12,078 bases of DNA from Clostridiales bacterium (GCA_019423835.1 JAHZAR010000068.1:1-12078); one strand, 5' to 3'; positions 1 through 6,907 are shown, numbered from the stretch's first letter. Program-made: numbers and translations. Notes: a model not told the origin generated them from the sequence alone.

Positions 1-1
1 T

Positions 2-1438
2 ATGGCAAAACAAGTTAGTCCAGGCGTACTCGCCCTCCGCAAGGTAGTTGACGATGTTCACAAAGAGGCGCGCGAGGCCAAAGCAAGAGGGGAGTTAGTT
101 GGATGGTCCTCTTCCAAGTTCCCGTGTGAGCTTGCCGCAGCATTTGACCTGAATGTTATGTATCCAGAGAACCAGGCAGCCGGTATTGCAGCAAACCGCT
201 ACGGCGAGATGATGTGCCAGGCAGCAGAGGATCTGGGATATGACAATGATATCTGCGGATATGCCCGTATCAGCCTTGCCTATGCAGCCGGCGTTCGCGT
301 ATCCCGCAAATATGATCCGGAGACGGGTGAGTACATTATCGACCCGAGTACAGGAAAGCCATTAAAGGATGCTGACGGAAACGTTGTGATGGGCGAAGAC
401 GGAAAGCCAGTAAAGGATCCGAAGACTCAGACTCCATACCTGCAGCTGGACAACATTCTCGAGATTGAGAAGCTGCCGGACGGACCGGAGAAGGAGAAGC
501 GTCTTGAAGCTATCTCTCCAATCCGCCAGATGCGTATTCCGCAGCCGGATTTTGTGCTCTGCTGCAACAATATCTGCAACTGCATGACAAAGTGGTATGA
601 GAATATTGCCCGTATGTGCAATATCCCGCTGATCATGGTAGATATTCCTTACAACAATGACGTTCACGTAGCAGACGAGAATGTAAAATATGTGCGCGCA
701 CAGTTTGACAAGGCTATCAAGCAGCTGGAGGAGCTGACAGGCAAGAAATTCGACGAGAAGAAGTTCGAGGAGGCCTGTGCAAATGCAAACCGTACAGCTA
801 AGGCATGGTTAAAGGTATGTGATTACTTACAGTACAAGCCGGCTCCATACAGCGGCTTCGACCTGTTCAACCACATGGCAGACGTGGTTACAGCACGTGC
901 CCGCGTTGAGACTGCAGAGGCATTTGAGCTGCTTGCAAGAGATCTGGAAGAGACCGTTAAGAAGGGCGAGACAACCACTCCATTCCCGGAGAAATACCGT
1001 GTAATGTTCGAGGGTATTCCATGCTGGCCGAAGCTGCCTGCACTGTTTAAGCCTCTGAAGGCAAATGGTGTAAATGTAACAGCTGTCGTATATGCACCTG
1101 CATTCGGTTTCGTTTACGACGGACTGGATGAGATGGCCCGCGCTTACTACAAGGCTCCGAACTCTGTCTGCATCGAGCAGGGTGTCGACTGGCGTGAGGG
1201 CATCTGCCGCGACAACAAGGTAGACGGCGTTCTTGTTCACTACAACAGAAGCTGTAAGCCGTGGTCCGGTTACATGGCAGAGATGCAGCGCCGCTTTACA
1301 GCCGATCTGGGTGTTCCATGTGCAGGATTCGATGGAGACCAGGCCGATCCGCGTAACTTCAATGCCGCACAGTACGAGACAAGAGTACAGGGTCTGGTAG
1401 AGGCAATGGAAGCAAACAAGCAGGCAAAGGAGGCATAG
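2..1438 (+). CDS. hgdA: (R)-2-hydroxyglutaryl-CoA dehydratase, subunit alpha (component D)
   Basis: One half of the iron-sulfur component D that converts (R)-2-hydroxyglutaryl-CoA to (E)-glutaconyl-CoA in the cytoplasm, in the hydroxyglutarate pathway of glutamate fermentation. Family knowledge: a ketyl-radical mechanism started by one electron from the ATP-driven activator HgdC. The 478-residue protein matches the family length (about 477) and its remembered sequence almost throughout: the GWSSSKFPCE motif (residues 34-43), CCNNICNCMTKWYENIA (187-203), NRSCKPWSGYM (415-425) and GFDGDQADPRNFN (442-454). Cysteines at 42, 72, 85, 187, 188, 192, 194, 341 and 418 include the likely cluster ligands; I cannot assign which from sequence alone. 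Residues 104-145 form a hydrophilic Asp/Gly/Pro insertion that separates HgdA from the shorter HadB-type subunits. The first ATG lies one base into the window and agrees with the family N-terminus, so the gene is complete but its ribosome binding site and promoter are outside. Confidence 0.96.
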   Translation: MAKQVSPGVLALRKVVDDVHKEAREAKARGELVGWSSSKFPCELAAAFDLNVMYPENQAAGIAANRYGEMMCQAAEDLGYDNDICGYARISLAYAAGVRVSRKYDPETGEYIIDPSTGKPLKDADGNVVMGEDGKPVKDPKTQTPYLQLDNILEIEKLPDGPEKEKRLEAISPIRQMRIPQPDFVLCCNNICNCMTKWYENIARMCNIPLIMVDIPYNNDVHVADENVKYVRAQFDKAIKQLEELTGKKFDEKKFEEACANANRTAKAWLKVCDYLQYKPAPYSGFDLFNHMADVVTARARVETAEAFELLARDLEETVKKGETTTPFPEKYRVMFEGIPCWPKLPALFKPLKANGVNVTAVVYAPAFGFVYDGLDEMARAYYKAPNSVCIEQGVDWREGICRDNKVDGVLVHYNRSCKPWSGYMAEMQRRFTADLGVPCAGFDGDQADPRNFNAAQYETRVQGLVEAMEANKQAKEA

Positions 1439-1442
1439 TCAA

Positions 1443-2591
1443 ATGAGTATCAACGCATTATTAGATGAATTTAAAGTAAAAGCTGCCACACCAAAGCAGC
1501 AGCTTGCTGAATATAAGGCTCAGGGGAAAAAGGTAGTTGGCGTTCTGCCATATTACGCTCCGGAAGAGCTTGTTTACGCAGCCGGAATCGTTCCCATGGG
1601 AATCTGGGGTTCCAACAACAAGACCATCAGCCGTGCGAAAGAGTACTGTGCTACCTTCTACTGCACAATCGCTCAGTTAGCTCTTGAGATGCTTCTGGAT
1701 GGAACCATGGACGGTCTGGACGGAATCATTACTCCAACCATCTGCGATACACTGCGTCCGATGAGCCAGAACTTCCGTGTGGCGATGGGAGACAAGATGT
1801 CCGTTATCTTCTTAGCTCATCCGCAGAACCGTTTTGAGGACTTCGGCCTTCAGTTTACAGTAGATCAGTACACACACGTTAAGAAAGAGCTGGAGAAGAT
1901 TGCAGGCAGAGAGATTACAAACGATGACCTCAAGAATGCCATCAAGGTCTACAATGAGAGCCGTGCAGCACGCCGTAAATTTGTGAAGCTGGCTTCCGAC
2001 CATTGTGATGTAATTACTCCAACCAAGAGATCTGCAGTGTTAAAGGCCTTCTACTTCATGTTAAAGGATGAGTACACAGCTAAGCTGAATGAGCTGAATG
2101 CTGAGCTTGAGAAGCTTCCAGTCTGTGACTGGCAGGGTACAAAGGTGGTTACCTCCGGTATCATCTGCGACAACCCTGCTCTGCTGGCAGCTTTTGAGGA
2201 GAACAATATTGCCATCGCTGCAGATGATGTGGCTCATGAGACACGTTCCTTCCGCACCGATGTTCCCGACTGTGATGATCCGATGATGGCACTTGCACAT
2301 CAGTTTGCCAATATTGATTACGATGTTCTTCTGTACGATCCAAAGTCCAGCGAGAACCGCCGCGGTGAATTCGTTGCCAACCTGGTTAAGGAGAGCGGTG
2401 CACAGGGTCTGGTACTGTTTATGCAGCAGTTCTGCGATCCGGAGGAGATGGAGTATCCATACCTGAAGAAGGCATTAAATGATGCAGATATTCCTCACAT
2501 CAAGCTGGGAATCGATCAGCAGATGCGCGACTTCGGACAGGCCCGCACAGCGATCCAGGCCTTTGCAGATGTGCTTGAGATGAGAAAATAA
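1443..2591 (+). CDS. hgdB: (R)-2-hydroxyglutaryl-CoA dehydratase, subunit beta (component D)
   Basis: Second subunit of the 2-hydroxyglutaryl-CoA dehydratase heterodimer, working with HgdA. The 382 residues match the family length (about 379). Diagnostic stretches are PEELVYAAGIVPMGIWG (40-56), KEYCATFYCTIAQ (66-78), DGLDGIITPTICDTLRPMSQ (90-109), FCDPEEMEYPYLKKAL (330-345) and GIDQQMRDFGQARTAIQAF (356-374). Cysteines 69, 74, 101 and 331 are candidates for the subunit's iron-sulfur cluster. The start ATG follows the hgdA stop by four bases, and its ribosome binding site AAAGGAGG (1426-1433) lies inside the end of hgdA, so the two are translationally coupled and made in equal amounts, as expected for a 1:1 complex. 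No further pathway gene follows: the next gene on the right is convergent. hgdC and the glutaconate CoA-transferase genes, which precede hgdAB in Acidaminococcus, would be to the left of the window. Confidence 0.96.
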   Translation: MSINALLDEFKVKAATPKQQLAEYKAQGKKVVGVLPYYAPEELVYAAGIVPMGIWGSNNKTISRAKEYCATFYCTIAQLALEMLLDGTMDGLDGIITPTICDTLRPMSQNFRVAMGDKMSVIFLAHPQNRFEDFGLQFTVDQYTHVKKELEKIAGREITNDDLKNAIKVYNESRAARRKFVKLASDHCDVITPTKRSAVLKAFYFMLKDEYTAKLNELNAELEKLPVCDWQGTKVVTSGIICDNPALLAAFEENNIAIAADDVAHETRSFRTDVPDCDDPMMALAHQFANIDYDVLLYDPKSSENRRGEFVANLVKESGAQGLVLFMQQFCDPEEMEYPYLKKALNDADIPHIKLGIDQQMRDFGQARTAIQAFADVLEMRK

Positions 2592-2764
2592 CTGCCCGAA
2601 AACAGCTTTGAGTCAGGGCATGCATGACTCAGGGCAGCTTGGAAATAAGCTGAGTGAATAGAGCAGAATAAAGACAACAAAAGAGAAAGAAAGGCATCTG
2701 AACTGGAATCGCACAGAAGCCTTTGGAGATGAAAAGCGCAAGAAGCATAAGCGCGCGAAAGGTT
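2592..2764 (+). other. 3' trailer of hgdB with nested hairpins
   Basis: About 170 bases between the hgdB stop and the terminator. Directly after the stop there is a nested dyad: CTGCCC (2592-2597) pairs with GGGCAG (2632-2637), and inside it GAGTCA (2610-2615) pairs with TGACTC (2625-2630). No T-run follows, so this is not a canonical terminator; it could protect the 3' end of the message. A weaker dyad AAAGGC/GCCTTT lies at 2690-2695/2719-2724. I see no convincing gene here on either strand. From 2806 to 2997 I see only the region where the hgdB and iclR transcripts converge. Confidence 0.4.
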
Positions 2765-2805
2765 CCCCACCGGCAGAGGACAAGTTCCCACCGGTGGGGC
2801 TTTTT
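2765..2805 (+). terminator. Intrinsic terminator of hgdAB
   Basis: Nine-base perfect stem CCCCACCGG (2765-2773) with CCGGTGGGG (2791-2799), a 17-base loop, then C and five T (2801-2805). The T-run is on the plus strand side only, so it serves hgdAB rather than the convergent iclR. The right arm is itself part of a 12-base perfect palindrome (2787-2798), so an alternative fold or intermolecular pairing is possible. Confidence 0.8.
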
Positions 2806-2997
2806 GTGTTCTGGGAAAATACGGAAGCAGAAGTATCAGAATGGGATCGCCTATCCGTAAAGGCTGCACCATCTGCATGGGAAAACAGCAGATGGCACAT
2901 TTTGCTGAGAAGGGGAAGAGTCCGACAGAAATGGAGGATAGCCGGCGGTTTTTGCATGACGCAGACCAGGCAGCAGGATATTGGCTGCTGTCAGCTG

Positions 2998-3762
2998 CTA
3001 TGTTGGTCTCTGGAATGTGTGTCCCATGTAGTAGGACAGCTCTGCCGCACTGTGCTTTACCTGTTCTTTCATATGTTCTAAGTGAATGTCATCTGCGATT
3101 CGGCTGTAGGGGGCGATAATTCCAACGGATGCGGCAACCTTTCCGTCGATGCCGAACACAGGAGCGCCTATCCCTACCGCATCGTGGACATATTCTCCAT
3201 GGGAGACGGAGAGCCCGGTCTCGCGGATCTCTTTCAGTTCGGTGAGAAGTCCGGCACGGCTCGTCTGGGGAAACGCCTCCGGGCGATCCAGAACCTGCCG
3301 GGTATAATAGTCCAGATATTCCGGTGTCTGATAAGCAAGAAGAACCTTGCGTATGGCACCGCAGTGGAGATCCAGCTCATAGCCGAATTCTTCCACAACT
3401 TTTAAGTGGTTGGGACCGTCTATCTTGTCGAGGACAAGCCCCTTGTCGCCCACCTGGATAATGAGGTAGGAATCTTCACGTGTGACATAGGAGAGGTTTT
3501 TCAGAATGGGAATAGCCGCGTCCTGAATGCGGACATTGGCTGCAGCTGCCCGGCCCAGTGAGATGAGAGCCGGGCCGAGACAGTAGGTATGCGTAAGCTC
3601 ATCGCGGATTACGTATTTCTTTTCACAAAAAGTCTGGAGAATCCGGTGTATCGTGCTTGGCGGAAGCTCAAGCTGCTCTGAAAGCTCCGCAATTGTTATC
3701 TTATGGTCAGACTCCTTAAGGACCTCCAGGAGATCCAGGGAGCGCAGAAGGCTCTGAATCAT
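2998..3762 (-). CDS. IclR-family transcriptional regulator
   Basis: A 254-residue DNA-binding regulator with the IclR architecture. The N-terminal winged helix-turn-helix spans about residues 1-65, with the second and third helices at ITIAELSEQLELPPSTIHRI (22-41). The C-terminal effector-binding domain (about 75-250) carries the family-type GAIRKVLLAY (135-144) and the VGIGAPVFGIDGKVAASVGI run (196-215). Usual family length is 240-270, so it is complete. It starts at an ATG 19 bases after the stop of the upstream small gene, with GGGAGG about 12 bases before the start, so it is probably the second gene of a two-gene transcript. It converges on hgdAB. IclR proteins often control a neighbouring catabolic operon, so control of hydroxyglutarate metabolism is a reasonable guess but nothing in the sequence proves it. 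The effector is unknown. Confidence 0.92.
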   Translation of the reverse strand: MIQSLLRSLDLLEVLKESDHKITIAELSEQLELPPSTIHRILQTFCEKKYVIRDELTHTYCLGPALISLGRAAAANVRIQDAAIPILKNLSYVTREDSYLIIQVGDKGLVLDKIDGPNHLKVVEEFGYELDLHCGAIRKVLLAYQTPEYLDYYTRQVLDRPEAFPQTSRAGLLTELKEIRETGLSVSHGEYVHDAVGIGAPVFGIDGKVAASVGIIAPYSRIADDIHLEHMKEQVKHSAAELSYYMGHTFQRPT

Positions 3763-3781
3763 AGCTTAAACCTGCCTCCCA

Positions 3782-4255
3782 TTACTGCTTTTCCGTTTCT
3801 TCGTCTTCCACGATGGTGGTGGAAGCGGTTTCCGTTTTTGCGGAAGAAGCGCCTGCCGCGCTTTCTGAGAGCACAGGCTCGTCATCCAGAAACTCTACAT
3901 CGCTGTCCTGGTCATCTGCATTTTCAGATGAAGCCTCTGGCTGTCCCTCTGACTTGCAGACGCCGTTCTCCTCTGAGGAGCCAGACAAATCAACACTGCT
4001 GCCGCTGTCTGCCTGTGCCTCAGGGTTCTGGGCGTTCCCAGCTTCCTTCCCGGGAGTCAGGGAGACATAGTTCCTCTGAGGAGATTCCTCCTGCTCCTCC
4101 TTTACGTCAAACTCATCCAGATCATCTTCAAAGTCGTGGAAATCCTCTTCCAGTTCTTCGTGGAAGGATTTGTATCTGAGAAAATAAGTGATTCCGACTG
4201 CGGCTCCGGCCAGGGCAGCGAGAGCGGCAATTTTTCCAAATTGTTTTTTTGCCAT
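3782..4255 (-). CDS. Small membrane-anchored acidic protein of unknown function
   Basis: I do not recognise a named family. The 157-residue product has a short basic start (MAKKQFGK), one hydrophobic segment at about residues 8-26 (IAALAALAGAAVGITYFL), then a positive RYK, which predicts a single membrane anchor. The rest is strongly acidic and low in complexity: clusters of Glu and Asp at 33-55, then a Ser/Glu/Asp/Gln/Ala-rich region with no predictable fold, ending in EDEETEKQ. Orientation cannot be settled: positive charges flank the segment on both sides. The start is well supported by AAGGAG (complement of 4263-4268) seven bases upstream. It is followed after 19 bases by the IclR gene, so the two are likely co-transcribed. 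Similar short anchored acidic proteins, sometimes annotated as YtxH-like or hypothetical, are common in Lachnospiraceae; no function is claimed. Confidence 0.8.
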   Translation of the reverse strand: MAKKQFGKIAALAALAGAAVGITYFLRYKSFHEELEEDFHDFEDDLDEFDVKEEQEESPQRNYVSLTPGKEAGNAQNPEAQADSGSSVDLSGSSEENGVCKSEGQPEASSENADDQDSDVEFLDDEPVLSESAAGASSAKTETASTTIVEDEETEKQ

Positions 4256-4283
4256 AATGCAACTCCTTTTTTATTGATATTAT

Positions 4284-4313
4284 TTTATATTTGATCCCAC
4301 CCGATGATGTACA
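4284..4313 (-). promoter_or_regulatory. Possible promoter of the acidic-protein/iclR transcript
   Basis: On the minus strand a TGTACA (4308-4313) and a TATAAA (4284-4289) are separated by 18 bases, about 28 bases before the AAGGAG of the small gene. The -35 matches the sigma-A consensus at only four of six positions, so this is a weak call supported mainly by position. Confidence 0.35.
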
Positions 4314-4323
4314 GCAAGAGGCG

Positions 4324-4450
4324 GAACATTCAAACTCCGGTTGGCTCCGTCTGAGCAGCGGGGGAGAAAGGAACCTCAAACTCCGGTTGGCTCCGTTTGA
4401 GCAACGGGGGAGAAAGGAACCTCAAACTCCGCTTTGCTCCGTTTGAGTAG
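4324..4450. repeat. Tandem 46-47 bp repeat, about 2.7 copies, each with a hairpin
   Basis: Unit 1 is 4324-4370, unit 2 is 4371-4416 and a third partial unit is 4417-4450. Each starts GAAC and contains TCAAACTCCG ... CTCCGTTTGAG (one change in unit 1) followed by a CGGGGGAGAAAG tail in the first two. In units 2 and 3, CTCAAAC and GTTTGAG form a seven-base stem with a 13-base loop. Unit 3 has a changed loop (CGCTTTG for CGGTTGG) and its tail runs into the perfect hairpin at 4452. The array lies in non-coding DNA between divergent genes. Role unknown; it resembles dispersed intergenic palindromic elements. Confidence 0.85.
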
Positions 4451-4451
4451 C

Positions 4452-4490
4452 GGGAAGCAAACAGCACTTTGTGCTGTTTGCTTCCCTTTA
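4452..4490 (+). terminator. Perfect 16-bp hairpin, terminator-like
   Basis: GGGAAGCAAACAGCAC (4452-4467) pairs perfectly with its complement at 4471-4486 around a TTT loop, followed by TTTATTGTAA. The T-rich tail is on the plus strand side. No plus-strand gene precedes it within 1.8 kb, so it may insulate groE from read-through or be the end of the repeat element at 4324-4450. Confidence 0.6.
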
Positions 4491-4738
4491 TTGTAATACG
4501 AATTCGCTGAAAAATAAAGGGATTGGGGATGAATAAATTGTAAAAAAAGGAATAAACTAACAGGGATGATATGAGCAGAGGGGGAAATGGGGGGAGGTTT
4601 GGAAAATTTTTGAAACTTCAGATGGATATGGAAAGTGTTATTATATTCTGAAGTGTCTGAAATTCAGATGCCGGAGAGGGGAGATGGCCGGGGATGAATA
4701 AGGGAGAAATTATAAAATCTCTATAAATTTGTCAAAAA
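4487..4738. other. AT-rich non-coding stretch upstream of the groE promoter
   Basis: No gene seen. It holds an eight-base inverted repeat ACTTCAGA (4615-4622) and TCTGAAGT (4647-4654), between whose arms lies an extended -10-like TGTTATTAT (4636-4644) without a good -35 at the right distance. Just before the CIRCE element the sequence is very AT-rich (4709-4738), like an UP element. A secondary promoter for groE is possible but not demonstrated. Confidence 0.3.
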
Positions 4739-4765
4739 TTAGCACTCACCTATTGACAGTGCTAA
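4739..4765 (+). promoter_or_regulatory. CIRCE operator (HrcA binding site)
   Basis: TTAGCACTC (4739-4747), a nine-base spacer, and CAGTGCTAA (4757-4765). This matches the CIRCE consensus TTAGCACTC-N9-GAGTGCTAA at 17 of 18 positions. CIRCE is the operator of the heat-shock repressor HrcA and commonly lies before groESL and dnaK operons of Firmicutes. The single mismatch (C for G at 4757) completes the -35 box of the overlapping promoter. Confidence 0.95.
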
Positions 4766-4781
4766 TAAAGCGTGGTATAAC
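4753..4781 (+). promoter_or_regulatory. Sigma-A promoter of groESL
   Basis: TTGACA (4753-4758), 17-base spacer, TATAAC (4776-4781). The -35 box is perfect and sits inside the right part of the CIRCE element, so HrcA binding would directly block RNA polymerase. Transcription would start near 4788, leaving a leader of about 135 bases without CIRCE in the RNA. Confidence 0.88.
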
Positions 4782-4821
4782 TTTTCTTGTGATTGAGAGA
4801 GGAAGATATTTACAATAGAGG

Positions 4822-4842
4822 ATGGCTCTGAGAGGGAGCCAT
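4822..4842 (+). promoter_or_regulatory. Hairpin in the groES leader
   Basis: ATGGCTC (4822-4828) and GAGCCAT (4836-4842) form a perfect seven-base stem with a seven-base loop in the transcribed leader, about 80 bases before the groES start. The same ATG could open a 22-codon reading frame ending at 4890, preceded only by a weak AGAGG. It may stabilise the message; no function is shown. Confidence 0.4.
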
Positions 4843-4922
4843 GAGAGCTGCAGAGGACAGTGTCAGAAACAGATTATTCTGATCATTTAAAGAAAATCAC
4901 AAACAGTAAGGAGGAGTCAGTA

Positions 4923-5207
4923 ATGAAATTAGTACCATTATTTGACAGAGTTGTTTTAAAACAGTTAGTTGCAGAGGAAACCACAAAGTCAGGCATCGTT
5001 CTGCCAGGTCAGGCGAAGGAGAAGCCACAGCAGGCTGAGGTTATCGCAGTTGGCCCGGGCGGAGTGGTTGACGGCAAGGAAGTTACCATGCAGGTAAAGG
5101 TTGGCGATAAGGTCATCTACTCCAAGTACTCTGGAACAGAGGTTGAGGTAGAGGATGAGAAGTACGTTGTCGTGAAACAGAACGATATCCTGGCTGTCAT
5201 CGAATAG
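4923..5207 (+). CDS. groS: Co-chaperonin GroES (Cpn10)
   Basis: The 94-residue lid of the GroEL chaperonin, forming a heptameric ring that caps the GroEL cavity in the cytoplasm during ATP-driven protein folding. It starts MKLVPLFDRVVLKQL, has the mobile-loop region at about residues 16-32 (ETTKSGIVLPGQAKEK) with the GIVLP hydrophobic tripeptide that contacts GroEL, and ends KYVVVKQNDILAVIE, all standard. I chose the ATG at 4923 because AAGGAGG (4908-4914) is eight bases upstream and the length equals the family norm; the open frame extends back to a GTG at 4860, but those 21 extra residues have no counterpart in GroES. It is followed after 77 bases by groEL and is under the CIRCE-controlled promoter. 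Confidence 0.98.
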   Translation: MKLVPLFDRVVLKQLVAEETTKSGIVLPGQAKEKPQQAEVIAVGPGGVVDGKEVTMQVKVGDKVIYSKYSGTEVEVEDEKYVVVKQNDILAVIE

Positions 5208-5284
5208 CTGGAAGCACTTCAGAGGCGGCCCTTTATAGAGATTAAACAAAACTAAGTTTGAAATAAAGTTGGAGGTTGATAACC

Positions 5285-6907
5285 ATGGCAAAGGAAATTA
5301 AGTACGGCGTAGAAGCCAGAAAAGCACTGGAATCCGGCGTAAACCAGTTAGCAGATACAGTACGCGTGACATTAGGCCCGAAGGGAAGAAACGTAGTTCT
5401 TGACAAGTCCTTCGGAGCTCCTCTTATTACAAACGACGGTGTGACTATCGCCAAGGAGATCGAGTTAAAGGATCCATTTGAGAACATGGGAGCACAGCTC
5501 GTAAAAGAGGTTGCCACAAAGACAAACGACGTAGCCGGCGACGGTACAACGACAGCAACTGTTTTAGCTCAGGCTATGATCAATGAGGGAATGAAGAACC
5601 TGGCAGCAGGCGCCAACCCAATCGTTTTAAGAAAGGGTATGAAAAAGGCCACAGAGGCTGCTGTGGAGGCCATCAAGAATATGTCCAAGTCCGTGAAGGG
5701 CAAGGCTGATATTGCCAGAGTAGCTGCTATCTCCTCTGCTGATGATGAGGTTGGAGAGATGGTTGCAGATGCAATGGAAAAGGTTTCCAACGACGGTGTT
5801 ATCACCATTGAGGAATCCAAGACCATGAAGACAGAGCTGGATCTGGTTGAAGGCATGCAGTTTGACCGCGGTTATGTTTCCGCTTACATGGCTACTGACA
5901 TGGATAAGATGGAAGCAAATCTGGATGATCCGTACATCTTAATCACAGACAAGAAGATTTCCAACATTCAGGAAATCCTCCCGCTGTTAGAGCAGGTTGT
6001 TCAGGCCGGCGCTAAGCTCTTAATCATCGCTGAGGACATTGAGGGTGAGGCTCTCACTACTCTGATTGTCAACAAGTTAAGAGGAACTTTCACGGTAGTG
6101 GGAGTTAAGGCTCCGGGATACGGCGACAGAAGAAAAGAGATGTTAAAGGATATCGCAATCCTGACTGGCGGCCAGGTGATCTCTGAGGAGCTGGGTCTTG
6201 AGTTAAAGGAAACCACGATGGATCAGCTGGGACGAGCAAAATCCGTTAAGGTTCAGAAGGAGAACACCATCATCGTTGACGGCTGCGGAAACAAGGAGGA
6301 GATCTCTGCAAGAATCGCACAGATTAAGGCTCAGATTGAGGAGACGACATCTGAATTTGACAGAGAGAAATTACAGGAAAGACTTGCAAAGCTGTCCGGC
6401 GGCGTTGCTGTAATCCGCGTAGGCGCTGCTACCGAGACAGAGATGAAGGAAGCAAAGCTCCGTATGGAGGATGCCTTATCCGCAGCAAAGGCAGCTGTAG
6501 AGGAGGGAATCATCGCAGGCGGCGGTTCCGCATACATCCACGCTACGAAGGAAGTGGAGAAGGTTGTTGAGGCTCTGGACGGAGACGAGAAAACAGGCGG
6601 CCGCATTATCTTAAAGGCTCTGGAAGCTCCTCTGTTCCACATTGCTGCCAATGCAGGTCTGGAGGGCTCCGTTATCATCAACAAGGTAAGAGAGTCCGAG
6701 ATTGGAATGGGCTTTGATGCATACAATGAGAAATACGTTGATATGGTAGAGGCAGGCATTCTGGATCCGGCGAAGGTTACAAGAAGTGCACTGCAGAACG
6801 CTACAAGTGTTGCTTCCACACTGCTGACAACAGAGTCTGTAGTTGCCAACATCAAAGAAGAGACACCGGCTATGCCAGGGGGCGCAGGCGGAATGGGAAT
6901 GATGTAA
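5285..6907 (+). CDS. groL: Chaperonin GroEL (Cpn60, Hsp60)
   Basis: A complete 540-residue subunit of the 14-mer ATP-dependent folding chamber. The N-terminus MAKEIKYG, the equatorial ATP-binding motifs TLGPKGRNVVLD (29-40) and GDGTTTATVLA (85-95, with the Mg/ATP aspartate at 86), the apical domain with APGYGDRRKEML, the second ATP loop EEGIIAGGG, and the C-terminal Gly/Met tail PGGAGGMGMM are all present. The start is the ATG at 5285 with GGAGG (5271-5275) nine bases upstream; an in-frame TTG at 5276 can be ignored. It is co-transcribed with groES, with which it acts, and is predicted to be heat-inducible through HrcA. The operon ends at the strong terminator 40 bases downstream. Nothing unusual was seen in the sequence; it can serve as a reliable taxonomic marker for the genome. 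Confidence 0.98.
   Translation: MAKEIKYGVEARKALESGVNQLADTVRVTLGPKGRNVVLDKSFGAPLITNDGVTIAKEIELKDPFENMGAQLVKEVATKTNDVAGDGTTTATVLAQAMINEGMKNLAAGANPIVLRKGMKKATEAAVEAIKNMSKSVKGKADIARVAAISSADDEVGEMVADAMEKVSNDGVITIEESKTMKTELDLVEGMQFDRGYVSAYMATDMDKMEANLDDPYILITDKKISNIQEILPLLEQVVQAGAKLLIIAEDIEGEALTTLIVNKLRGTFTVVGVKAPGYGDRRKEMLKDIAILTGGQVISEELGLELKETTMDQLGRAKSVKVQKENTIIVDGCGNKEEISARIAQIKAQIEETTSEFDREKLQERLAKLSGGVAVIRVGAATETEMKEAKLRMEDALSAAKAAVEEGIIAGGGSAYIHATKEVEKVVEALDGDEKTGGRIILKALEAPLFHIAANAGLEGSVIINKVRESEIGMGFDAYNEKYVDMVEAGILDPAKVTRSALQNATSVASTLLTTESVVANIKEETPAMPGGAGGMGMM

Noticed and set aside
2613..2957. Minus-strand frame of 114 codons downstream of iclR
   Set aside because: Composition is not protein-like (Ser/Phe/Leu-rich from purine-rich DNA read backwards) and it spans the hgdB terminator.
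2841..3119. Plus-strand 92-codon frame with a CTIC motif between hgdB and iclR
   Set aside because: No ribosome binding site before the ATG, no recognisable domain, and its second half runs antisense over the iclR 3' end. It might be a remnant of a gene, but there is no positive support.
4324..4450. Tandem repeats as a CRISPR array
   Set aside because: The units are directly adjacent and similar along their whole length, with no unique spacers and no cas genes nearby.
4860..4922. N-terminal extension of GroES from GTG at 4860
   Set aside because: GroES of 94 residues starts at 4923 with an ideal AAGGAGG; the extra 21 residues have no family counterpart.
6331..6855. 174-codon minus-strand frame inside groEL
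   Set aside because: A long open shadow frame caused by groEL codon bias; no start signal and no domain.
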